20,234 bases of DNA from SIG672 sp045535095. GTDB lineage: Bacteria > Bacillota > Clostridia > Oscillospirales > CAG-272. The stretch is taken from contig JAZSKY010000011.1 in the NCBI GenBank assembly GCA_045535095.1, forward strand, positions 1 to 20,234, written 5' to 3'. The position numbers and the translations under genes were made by a program. Each line of letters starts with the position of its first letter. Within the stretch, counting starts at the first letter, position 1. Below the pieces are notes generated by a model. That model saw only the letters and a program-made list of their open reading frames with translations, was not told the origin of the DNA and did no database searches. Of this stretch, positions 14,282 through 20,234 are shown piece by piece.

Positions 14282-14285
14282 AGAA

Positions 14286-14317
14286 AAAGCCGCAGTTTTT
14301 ACTGCGGCTTTATTTTT
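14286..14317. terminator. Terminator between FAD oxidoreductase and argH
   Basis: AAAGCCGCAGT (14286-14296) pairs with ACTGCGGCTTT (14301-14311), followed by a T-run. The A-rich left flank lets it also work for argH on the minus strand. Confidence 0.9.
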
Positions 14318-15717
14318 CATTCTTCGTCAGACTTGAATGCATCAAGAAATTCTCTTGCAAACTCTATCTGAGATGCTACCGATTCGCTCGACGTTCCGCC
14401 GTACGACGTGCGTCTTTCAACACAGCTTTCAAGCGAAATAAATCCGTACAGATCCTCGGTGAAAAGCTCGGAAAATTCGCGGTATTCCTCGATAGTCAGA
14501 GTGTCAAGAACCTTGTTCTCTGCAACGCACTTTCCAACGATCTGACCCGTTATCTTGTACGCGCTTCTGAACGGAAGTCCCTTGCCTACGAGATAGTCGG
14601 CAACGTCGGTTGCATTGATAAAGCCCTTCTGCGCCGCAGCGTACATATTTTCGCGTATAGGACGCATCGTCTTTATCATAGGAGCAAAGACACCAAGGCA
14701 AGCCTTAAGAGTGTCCACAGCGTCAAAAATTGCCTCCTTGTCCTCCTGCATATCCTTATTATATGCAAGCGGAGTTCCCTTCATAAGAGTAAGAAGGGTC
14801 ATAAGGTCACCGTAAACTCTACCGGTCTTGCCGCGGGCAAGCTCTGCCATATCGGGATTCTTCTTCTGCGGCATAATCGAAGATCCTGTCGAGAAGGAAT
14901 CGTCAAGCTCGATAAACTTGAACTCCCAGGACGACCAGAGGATTATCTCCTCGGAAAGACGGGAAATGTGCATCATAGCTATCGAATATGCGGCGCAAAG
15001 CTCAATGGCGAAATCTCTGTCCGAAACACCGTCAAGCGAGTTGCGGCAGGGATACTGGAAGCCGAGTATATCAGCGGTGCGCTGTCTGTCAGTATTATAG
15101 GTCGTTCCTGCAAGTGCGCAAGAGCCAAGCGGAGAGGACGACATCATGCGTGCAGATGCTTCCGAAATACGCTCAATATCGCGCATAAACATCGAAACGT
15201 ACGCCATAAGGTGATGTCCGAAGGTTATCGGCTGCGCTCTCTGCATGTGAGTATATCCGGGCATAATTGCGTCCTTATACTCGTCTGCCTTCTCGGTGAG
15301 TGCCTCGATAAGTGAGCAGATATTTCCGATTATTTCGTCGGTTTCGTCCTTGAGATAAAGGCGAATATCAACGGCAACCTGATCGTTACGGCTGCGCGCG
15401 GTGTGAAGCTTCTTACCTATATCGCCAATTCGCTCGGTAAGAACGCTCTCAACGAACATGTGAATATCCTCGGCGCTCATATCTATTTCAAGGCGACCCT
15501 CGGTAATATCCTCCTCGATTTTTACAAACTCGTTTATTATCGTATGCGCCTCATCGATGGTGATTATTCCCTGCATACCGAGCATCGTAGCATGTGCTAT
15601 CGAGCCGCGTATATCCTGTGCGTACATACGGCTGTCAAAGCCAATGGACGAGTTGAAATCGTCTGCAACCTTATTTAGTTCCTTTGAAAAACGTCCTGCC
15701 CATAATTTGTTATTCAT
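14317..15717 (-). CDS. argH: Argininosuccinate lyase
   Basis: ArgH splits argininosuccinate into arginine and fumarate, the last step of arginine synthesis, as a cytoplasmic homotetramer. The protein is 466 aa from the chosen start, a normal length. Motifs: N-terminal KLWAGRFSKELN, HTARSRNDQVAVD (105-117), GYTHMQRAQP with the catalytic His region, and the fumarate-lyase signature GSSIMPQKKNPD (278-289) on the catalytic Ser loop. The start is the ATG at 15717, with GGAGA eight bases upstream; an in-frame ATG at 15753 adds 12 residues that are not family-like. No argG is adjacent. The gene follows rpmA across a terminator, so its promoter lies in or near that region or it depends on read-through. 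Confidence 0.96.
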   Translation of the reverse strand: MNNKLWAGRFSKELNKVADDFNSSIGFDSRMYAQDIRGSIAHATMLGMQGIITIDEAHTIINEFVKIEEDITEGRLEIDMSAEDIHMFVESVLTERIGDIGKKLHTARSRNDQVAVDIRLYLKDETDEIIGNICSLIEALTEKADEYKDAIMPGYTHMQRAQPITFGHHLMAYVSMFMRDIERISEASARMMSSSPLGSCALAGTTYNTDRQRTADILGFQYPCRNSLDGVSDRDFAIELCAAYSIAMMHISRLSEEIILWSSWEFKFIELDDSFSTGSSIMPQKKNPDMAELARGKTGRVYGDLMTLLTLMKGTPLAYNKDMQEDKEAIFDAVDTLKACLGVFAPMIKTMRPIRENMYAAAQKGFINATDVADYLVGKGLPFRSAYKITGQIVGKCVAENKVLDTLTIEEYREFSELFTEDLYGFISLESCVERRTSYGGTSSESVASQIEFAREFLDAFKSDEE

Positions 15718-15734
15718 AGCTATTTCTCCAAATT

Positions 15735-15783
15735 TTAAAACAAAAAGCCCCAAAACGGCATAGTCTGCCCTTCTGCGGCTTTT
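15735..15783 (-). terminator. Terminator of the rplU-prp-rpmA operon
   Basis: AAAAGCC (15743-15749) and GGCTTTT (15777-15783) form the outer stem with an inner GGCA/TGCC hairpin (15757-15769). On the minus strand it is followed by a T-rich run (TTTTTGTTTT). It separates rpmA from argH. Confidence 0.75.
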
Positions 15784-15813
15784 GTGTCGAATACTCGTTT
15801 TTTGTGACAGAAA

Positions 15814-16092
15814 TTAGTCAGCGTAAACGCTAACGCACTTTCTATCCTTTGCGATCTGTTCGAACTTTACCTTTCCGTCGATAAGAGCGTAAAGAGTATC
15901 GTCAGATCCGCGTCCGACGTTGTTGCCGGGATGAATATGAGTTCCGCGCTGTCTTACGATGATGTTGCCGGCGATTACGGACTGACCGTCTGCCTTCTTA
16001 ACACCAAGACGCTTGGATTCGCTGTCACGACCGTTCTTGGTCGAACCAACACCCTTCTTATGCGCGAAGAACTGTAAGCTAATTCTGAACAT
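15814..16092 (-). CDS. rpmA: 50S ribosomal protein bL27
   Basis: L27 lies at the peptidyl-transferase centre, where its N-terminal tail touches tRNA. The protein is 92 aa. It begins MFRISLQFFAHKKGVGSTKNGRD: the first nine residues are the Bacillota-specific extension ending in FF, removed by Prp before assembly to expose Ala10 (AHKKG). The rest is canonical (RGTHIHPGNNVGRG, DDTLYALIDGKVKF). AAAGGA is the ribosome binding site. It lies downstream of prp, its processing protease, in the standard gene order. Confidence 0.97.
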   Translation of the reverse strand: MFRISLQFFAHKKGVGSTKNGRDSESKRLGVKKADGQSVIAGNIIVRQRGTHIHPGNNVGRGSDDTLYALIDGKVKFEQIAKDRKCVSVYAD

Positions 16093-16145
16093 TCTCTTAG
16101 TATCCTTTCATGTAAACTTAGTAATTTTCGGAAAATTTATTTTCC

Positions 16146-16499
16146 TTAGTCGAGCTCTACTTCTTTGACGTCGATAAAATCGTAATAATCTTCCAGCAGA
16201 TCGCAAAGCTGCAGATAGTATGCATAGAAGAGTCCCGATACGGCGTACTGCTTTTTCTCGTCACAACCCTCTTCGGGAAGCGCCGCCTTTGCCATAACCG
16301 TAATATCGGTGGTTTTTTCTTCGATCTTGTAATCAACGTCAGAAGCGTACGAGACTTCAATAGCGTTTATTATCAGCATTGTCATTGCCGAGAGTGCCGA
16401 GCATACAATGTCGTTACCCTCTTCCGCAAAGCCGGAATGTCCGGTTTCCTTAAATCCGTAATAAACACCGTTCTTTTTGAAAAAAGTGATCGTTGTCAT
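16146..16499 (-). CDS. prp: Ribosomal-processing cysteine protease Prp
   Basis: Prp cleaves the N-terminal extension from ribosomal protein L27. The 117-aa length is slightly over the usual ~110. The catalytic His21 is in GHSGFAEEGND and the catalytic Cys33 in IVCSALSAMT, spaced as in the characterised enzyme. It lies between rplU (14-bp gap) and rpmA, the conserved arrangement in Bacillota. The cleavage site in the neighbouring L27 (QFF/AHKKG) confirms the pairing. The acidic C-terminus (DDVKEVELD-like tail) carries no further motif. Confidence 0.95.
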   Translation of the reverse strand: MTTITFFKKNGVYYGFKETGHSGFAEEGNDIVCSALSAMTMLIINAIEVSYASDVDYKIEEKTTDITVMAKAALPEEGCDEKKQYAVSGLFYAYYLQLCDLLEDYYDFIDVKEVELD

Positions 16500-16513
16500 C
16501 TTTTTTCTTCTGC

Positions 16514-16828
16514 TCAGTTAGCAGCAATAGTGCTGATCTGAACCTTGGTGTAAGGCTGTCTGTGACCGATCTTCTTCTTCTCGTTCTTCTTAGGCTTATA
16601 CGTCATAACGTATATCTTGGGAGCCTTACCGTTCTTAACAACAACTGCGTTTACAGCTGCGCCTTCAACGTAAGGAGCGCCAACCTTAAGACCGTCGTTG
16701 TCGGAAACTACGAGAACCTTGTCGAACTTTACAGTATCGCCTTCGGAAGCCTCAAGACGTTCGATGAAAATTACATCGCCTTCGTTTACCTTGTACTGCT
16801 TTCCGCCTGTCTCAAAAACTGCGTACAC
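16514..16828 (-). CDS. rplU: 50S ribosomal protein bL21
   Basis: L21 binds 23S rRNA with L20. The protein is 104 aa from a GTG start at 16828, and begins (V/M)YAVFETGGKQYKVNEGD, the family N-terminus. The longer in-frame ATG at 16870 adds 14 residues not found in L21 and covers part of the leader RNA. A GAGAGGTG ribosome binding site precedes the GTG. The rest is canonical (GDTVKFDKVLVVSDNDG, VMTYKPKKNEKKKIGHRQPYT). First gene of rplU-prp-rpmA. Confidence 0.96.
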   Translation of the reverse strand: MYAVFETGGKQYKVNEGDVIFIERLEASEGDTVKFDKVLVVSDNDGLKVGAPYVEGAAVNAVVVKNGKAPKIYVMTYKPKKNEKKKIGHRQPYTKVQISTIAAN

Positions 16829-16925
16829 GAAAAGCACCTCTCTTTCTTTAAGCACCACTTTTGGGCGCAAGACTCGCTGAGAAAGGTAGGTTTTTACGCC
16901 ATTTAATACCTTTCATTTCAAGCGG
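16829..16925 (-). ncRNA. Structured 5' leader of rplU (L21 leader candidate)
   Basis: About 97 nt of leader lie between the predicted transcription start and the GTG. On the minus strand GAAAGGTA (16914-16907) pairs perfectly with TACCTTTC (16888-16881), and GGCG in ATGGCG can pair with CGCC in TTGCGCCC. Bacillota often carry an L21 leader RNA here that mediates feedback control. I judge by position and pairing only. Confidence 0.6.
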
Positions 16926-16931
16926 CAAACT

Positions 16932-16960
16932 ATTATAACATTGATTTTACTGTTTGTCAA
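16932..16960 (-). promoter_or_regulatory. Promoter of the rplU-prp-rpmA operon
   Basis: Perfect consensus on the minus strand: TTGACA (16960-16955), 17-bp spacer, TATAAT (16937-16932), as expected for a highly expressed ribosomal operon. Confidence 0.92.
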
Positions 16961-17046
16961 GTCTTTTTTTCATATTTTTACCGTATTTTTGTAAAAATCT
17001 GAAAGTTTTTTCGGGGTTTTATCCCGGCAGATCTGAAAGATATTAA

Positions 17047-18186
17047 TTATCTGTCAAGGACGTCAAGCTCGAGTGCACGCAAAAAGGCGGTGGCAGTATA
17101 AATTTTGTAATTTCCGATACTTTCACCATTATCCGCTGGAAGCGCCACGCCTTCACAAACTTTATATATGTATTTAGGCGTAGGATTTAACACGAGTATT
17201 TTCATATCTGAGCTTTCATAGGTCAGAGTGTAGCTGTTGGTGAAATCAAAGAGCTTCACTTTGAAAATACGAAAAGTACGTACAAACGTAAGATCGCCGT
17301 TAGAGCTTATATTAAACGGTGTGTTTCTTCTGATAGCAGATATGAATTTGACCGAATACTTTTTGCAACCTACTGTAACATTGAAGTTTTCTTCATCGTA
17401 AAACTTAAACAGTGATCTATACGGCTTATTGATCTTTGATAATTTATACCCTTTTTCAAAGCATAGTTTCTCAAGTCGTTTTATGCAGGATCTACGTTTT
17501 GAATACGCGTTTATATATTTATATACTATAACAGCAAGAGTTACACAGGCGCAAACGGCGATTATCTTAACTATCGGCAGTTCCTTCAAAATAAACGAAA
17601 ACATTGGAAAAAACGGTATCATTACCGCTATAGCTATAGCGCCTCCCGAGTAAGCAACGGCAATAAGTATAATTTCCTTGTTATAATACTTTGTCTCGTA
17701 ATATTTTTCTTCATTTCCCTTTCTCCAATGCTTATACGCAGAAAGGTTCGCAAGCACGGTGATTATAGCAAGTATTGAAAATAGTACTGCAAGTGATAAG
17801 AATTTATTGGGCAACAGGATCGATATCGCAGTAAAAGACCATTTTATTGGTAAAACAATGTATATAAAAGCAATCACACCTGCCCTAACATACATAGATT
17901 TTTGCTTTGCCATAAAGCAAACGTCGTTTTTGAACGAGTGACTGTTTTCAGCCATATATGCTTTTCTGCGAGCATTATCGTAAACAATGGTGAGTCTGAC
18001 GAGGGATAAAACAAAGAAAAATAATACTGTAAGACAGATGTATATACTAAGATACGGTACATTATCGTTCTCGTTAACCTTAGAAGCAATCCCAAACGGC
18101 AAAAACAGCATTTGCGGTAGAATAATAACGGAAAAAATAACGTCAAAAAACAAAGCGCGTGGCGTGGGATAGCGTTTTGTATTCAT
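17047..18186 (-). CDS. Unknown multi-pass membrane protein with soluble C-terminal domain
   Basis: I do not recognise a family name. The 379-aa protein has about six hydrophobic segments in its first 230 residues, then a cytoplasmic-type basic stretch (INAYSKRRSCIKRLEKLC) and a soluble C-terminal domain of about 140 residues. That domain is rich in beta-like segments (NVTVGCKKYSVKFISAIRRN, LTFVRTFRIFKVKLFDF). The start at 18186 has GGAGG seven bases upstream. It follows the ZIP transporter gene by 23 bp, so it is probably the last gene of the ldhA-ZIP unit. By eye it is more A/T-rich and uses more AT-ending codons than its neighbours, which may reflect later acquisition. No clear terminator with a T-tract follows. 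Confidence 0.8.
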   Translation of the reverse strand: MNTKRYPTPRALFFDVIFSVIILPQMLFLPFGIASKVNENDNVPYLSIYICLTVLFFFVLSLVRLTIVYDNARRKAYMAENSHSFKNDVCFMAKQKSMYVRAGVIAFIYIVLPIKWSFTAISILLPNKFLSLAVLFSILAIITVLANLSAYKHWRKGNEEKYYETKYYNKEIILIAVAYSGGAIAIAVMIPFFPMFSFILKELPIVKIIAVCACVTLAVIVYKYINAYSKRRSCIKRLEKLCFEKGYKLSKINKPYRSLFKFYDEENFNVTVGCKKYSVKFISAIRRNTPFNISSNGDLTFVRTFRIFKVKLFDFTNSYTLTYESSDMKILVLNPTPKYIYKVCEGVALPADNGESIGNYKIYTATAFLRALELDVLDR

Positions 18187-18209
18187 TGCAGATCCTCCAT
18201 AAAATGTTT

Positions 18210-18962
18210 TTACCCCAGTAGCGTATCCGTAACGAGCATAACGCAAAATCCGACGAGTAGTGCAAAGGTCGCGCCTCTTTCAGAGCCGTGAGCGTGCGTC
18301 TCGGGGATCATCTCGTCACTGATAACGTAAAGCATCGTTCCACCCGCAAACGCAAGTCCGAACGGCAAGATCACCTCGGCAACACTTACTGCAAAATATC
18401 CGATAAGCGTTCCCACGACCTCGACAAGACCGGTCAGAATCGCAATAAAAAACGTCTTACCGGGTTTTACGCCCGCTGCAAGCAGCGGTCCGATTATTAC
18501 CATTCCTTCGGGAATATTCTGAAGTGCAATACCGCCTGCAATAACGAGCGCCTGAGCGGTATTATCCGAGCCAAATCCAACGCCTGCGGCGATTCCCTCG
18601 GGCAGATTATGTATCGCAATAGCGGTAACGAAAAGAAGCACCTTGTTAAGGCTTGTTTGATTGTGCGCCTCTATATCGGGACCGATCATCTTGTGAAGGT
18701 GAGGTACTATCTTATCAATAAAGTTAAGACAAAGTGCGCCGACAAAGATGCCGCCGACCGCGATAAGAAGTCCGTACTTTCCGCCGTGCTCGATAGACGG
18801 TATAACAAGTCCGAGCACAGCAGCGGCAAGCATTACTCCTGCCGCAAACGAAAGAACTATATCCGAAAACTTATGCGATATTTTCTTAAAAATAAATCCT
18901 AAAAAAGCACCTAAAACGGTCGCACCGCCCACTCCGAGAGCGGTAAGTAAAACTAATTCCAC
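18210..18962 (-). CDS. ZIP family divalent metal transporter
   Basis: ZIP proteins carry Zn2+, and often Fe2+ or Mn2+, into the cytoplasm. The 250-aa protein has eight hydrophobic segments. The two metal-site motifs are HNLPEG (118-123) in segment IV and QNIPEG (148-153) in segment V; this pairing is typical of bacterial GufA/ZupT-like members. His-containing loops (VPHLHK, EIEAH-type) lie between segments III and IV. A GTG start at 18962 is used, with AAAGGA rather far upstream. It begins 24 bp after the ldhA-type stop codon, so the two are likely cotranscribed. Confidence 0.92.
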   Translation of the reverse strand: MELVLLTALGVGGATVLGAFLGFIFKKISHKFSDIVLSFAAGVMLAAAVLGLVIPSIEHGGKYGLLIAVGGIFVGALCLNFIDKIVPHLHKMIGPDIEAHNQTSLNKVLLFVTAIAIHNLPEGIAAGVGFGSDNTAQALVIAGGIALQNIPEGMVIIGPLLAAGVKPGKTFFIAILTGLVEVVGTLIGYFAVSVAEVILPFGLAFAGGTMLYVISDEMIPETHAHGSERGATFALLVGFCVMLVTDTLLG

Positions 18963-18986
18963 TATCTTATACTTTCCTTTCTTTTA

Positions 18987-20021
18987 TTAAAAGCATTTGC
19001 CGTCCTTGCAGTCCTTTGCACTTCCGCCACGATAGCAAAGCTCGTTTTCACACTGCTCTTTTTCTATCATATCAACGATATTCTGGACGGTAGTTTCGGC
19101 AATATTCGACAGCGCCTCTTCGGTAAGGAATGCCTGATGCGAGGTAACGATAACGTTGGGCATCGAGATGAGTCGGGCGAGCGTATCGTCCTCGAGTATG
19201 TGTCCCGAAAAATCCTCGAAGAAGAAATCGGATTCCTCCTCGTAAACGTCGAGACAAGCAGCTCCGACCTTACGCGACTTTATTGCCGCAAGAAGCGCCT
19301 CCGAGTCAACGAGCGCGCCGCGAGACGTGTTTAGTATGACAACTCCGCGTTTACATTTTTCTATCGACTCTGCGCTGATTATATAATGCGTTTCCTCTGT
19401 AAGAGGACAATGCAGAGAGATTATATCACTGCACGAAAAAAGCTCGTCAAGAGTTACGTATTTTATATTCTCTCCGTCAGCGAAATCGTTTGCGGGGTAC
19501 TTATCGTATGCAAGTATCTTCATCCCGAACCCGCGACAAATATCGGCAAAAACGCGTCCGATCTTACCCGTTCCGATAATACCGACCGTCTTGCCGTGAA
19601 GATCAAATCCGGTCATACCTGCAAGCGAGAAATTGAAATCTCTCGTTCTTATATACGCCTTGTGGATTCGTCTTATAGACGTGAGAAGAAGAGCCATCGT
19701 ATGCTCTGCAACCGCATAAGGCGAGTACGCGGGAACGCGGAGAACGTGTATTTTCCCAAACGCGTACTTCATATCTACGTTGTTAAATCCCGCACAGCGA
19801 AGCGCAACGAGCTTTACGCCCATATCACAAAGCTTGTCAATAACATTCGCGTTCACAACGTCGTTTACAAAGACGCACACTCCGTCAAAGCCGTTTGCAA
19901 GACCCGCAGTGTCCTCGGTGAGTTTAGTTTCAAAATATTTAAAGGAAACACCCATTTTTTCGCCATACTTGTCAAATGACGGCTTGTCATAGGGCTTCGC
20001 GTCAAAAAATGCAATTTTCAT
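18987..20021 (-). CDS. ldhA: D-lactate dehydrogenase (D-2-hydroxyacid dehydrogenase family)
   Basis: This enzyme reduces pyruvate to D-lactate with NADH in the cytoplasm. The 344-aa protein matches fermentative LdhA: N-terminal MKIAFFDAKPYDK, LRCAGFNNVD, RVPAYSPYAVAEH, TRDFNFSLAGMTGFDLHGKT, the NAD fold GTGKIG (150-155), NTSRGALVD with catalytic Arg234, and SHQAFLTEEAL with catalytic His295. GGAGGG lies seven bases before the ATG at 20021; a longer in-frame ATG at 20072 has none. The C-terminus ends in an unusual Cys-containing tail (DCKDGKCF). It is first in a run with the ZIP gene and an unknown membrane protein gene. Confidence 0.93.
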   Translation of the reverse strand: MKIAFFDAKPYDKPSFDKYGEKMGVSFKYFETKLTEDTAGLANGFDGVCVFVNDVVNANVIDKLCDMGVKLVALRCAGFNNVDMKYAFGKIHVLRVPAYSPYAVAEHTMALLLTSIRRIHKAYIRTRDFNFSLAGMTGFDLHGKTVGIIGTGKIGRVFADICRGFGMKILAYDKYPANDFADGENIKYVTLDELFSCSDIISLHCPLTEETHYIISAESIEKCKRGVVILNTSRGALVDSEALLAAIKSRKVGAACLDVYEEESDFFFEDFSGHILEDDTLARLISMPNVIVTSHQAFLTEEALSNIAETTVQNIVDMIEKEQCENELCYRGGSAKDCKDGKCF

Positions 20022-20042
20022 TCTATACCCTCCGTTTTGATT

Positions 20043-20071
20043 ATTATAACACGCTTTTACAAAAAAATCCA
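20043..20071 (-). promoter_or_regulatory. Candidate promoter of the ldhA operon
   Basis: A perfect TATAAT (20048-20043) with a weak -35 (TGGATT, 20071-20066; 17-bp spacer) lies just upstream of the gene. Confidence 0.55.
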
Positions 20072-20093
20072 TAGGTATATCAAAAATTTATAT

Positions 20094-20130
20094 AGAAAAA
20101 AAGAGCAAACGCAGAAGCGTTTGCTCTTTT
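20094..20130 (-). terminator. Terminator of the gene at the right edge
   Basis: AAAAGAGCAAACGC and GCGTTTGCTCTTTT are perfect complements around AGAA. On the minus strand seven Ts follow. It ends the partial gene beginning beyond 20234. Confidence 0.93.
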
Positions 20131-20141
20131 GATTTTAGGTT

Positions 20142-20234
20142 TTAAGCGAAGATGAGAGCGCCGTTTTCGTCGGTGTTATACCAGCCCGAGCCGCGATTGA
20201 ACGCAGCCTTGATGATCTCGTTATCGTCGCTATG
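20142..20234 (-). CDS. C-terminal end of an unidentified protein (partial)
   Basis: The last 30 codons and a TAA stop are visible on the minus strand; the frame stays open to the window edge. The visible peptide includes EIIKAAFNRGSGWYNTDENG and ends ALIFA. This is too short to assign a family. Coding status is supported by the open frame, codon usage like its neighbours and a strong terminator 12 bp after the stop codon. Confidence 0.7.
   Translation of the reverse strand, partial: HSDDNEIIKAAFNRGSGWYNTDENGALIFA

Noticed and set aside
16998..17039. Direct repeat ATCTGAAAG flanking a CGGG/CCCG hairpin as terminator of the membrane-protein gene
   Set aside because: The stem is short and lacks a T-tract on the minus strand; too weak to call.

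Overview
The window looks like chromosome of an uncultured gut-type member of the Clostridia (Bacillota), of intermediate GC content. The evidence is the rplU-prp-rpmA ribosomal operon with an N-terminally extended L27 and its processing protease, a tetrahydrofolate riboswitch in front of a folate ECF transporter gene, a SpoIID-like protein, a feoA-feoB operon ending in a FeoB-associated Cys-rich mini-protein, and AGGAGG-type ribosome binding sites. No phage, transposase, CRISPR array, tRNA or rRNA gene was recognised. Most of the window is housekeeping metabolism with compact intergenic control regions.

Left part (1-6083, plus strand): a 109-bp perfect direct repeat, a MATE efflux pump, a divergent SpoIID-like protein whose catalytic glutamate appears replaced, then a folate cluster (promoter, THF riboswitch with SD-sequestering terminator, folT, folC, and an unknown 124-aa protein overlapping folC), followed by a sugar phosphate isomerase/epimerase-like TIM barrel.

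Middle (6084-6474): a 390-bp gap between convergent genes. It holds two adjacent perfect inverted repeats built from DnaA-box-like 9-mers, including one perfect TTATCCACA, and two further palindromes. This is the least explained piece of the window.

Right part (6475-20234, mainly minus strand): ribokinase; the feoA-feoB-Cys-rich peptide iron operon with a palindrome in front of both feoA and feoB; a C-terminally short MocR-type regulator divergent from a pyridoxal/pyridoxamine kinase gene; a PocR-AraC regulator divergent from an FAD-dependent oxidoreductase; argininosuccinate lyase; rplU-prp-rpmA behind a structured leader; and a D-lactate dehydrogenase, ZIP metal transporter and unknown membrane protein in one run. 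The right edge cuts a minus-strand gene of which only the last 30 codons are visible.

All domain calls come from reading motifs by eye; no database search was run. The best candidates for something undescribed are the DnaA-box-like intergenic array, the shortened MocR next to the kinase gene, the folC-coupled small protein, and the ZIP-linked membrane protein. None can be called a new system from sequence alone.
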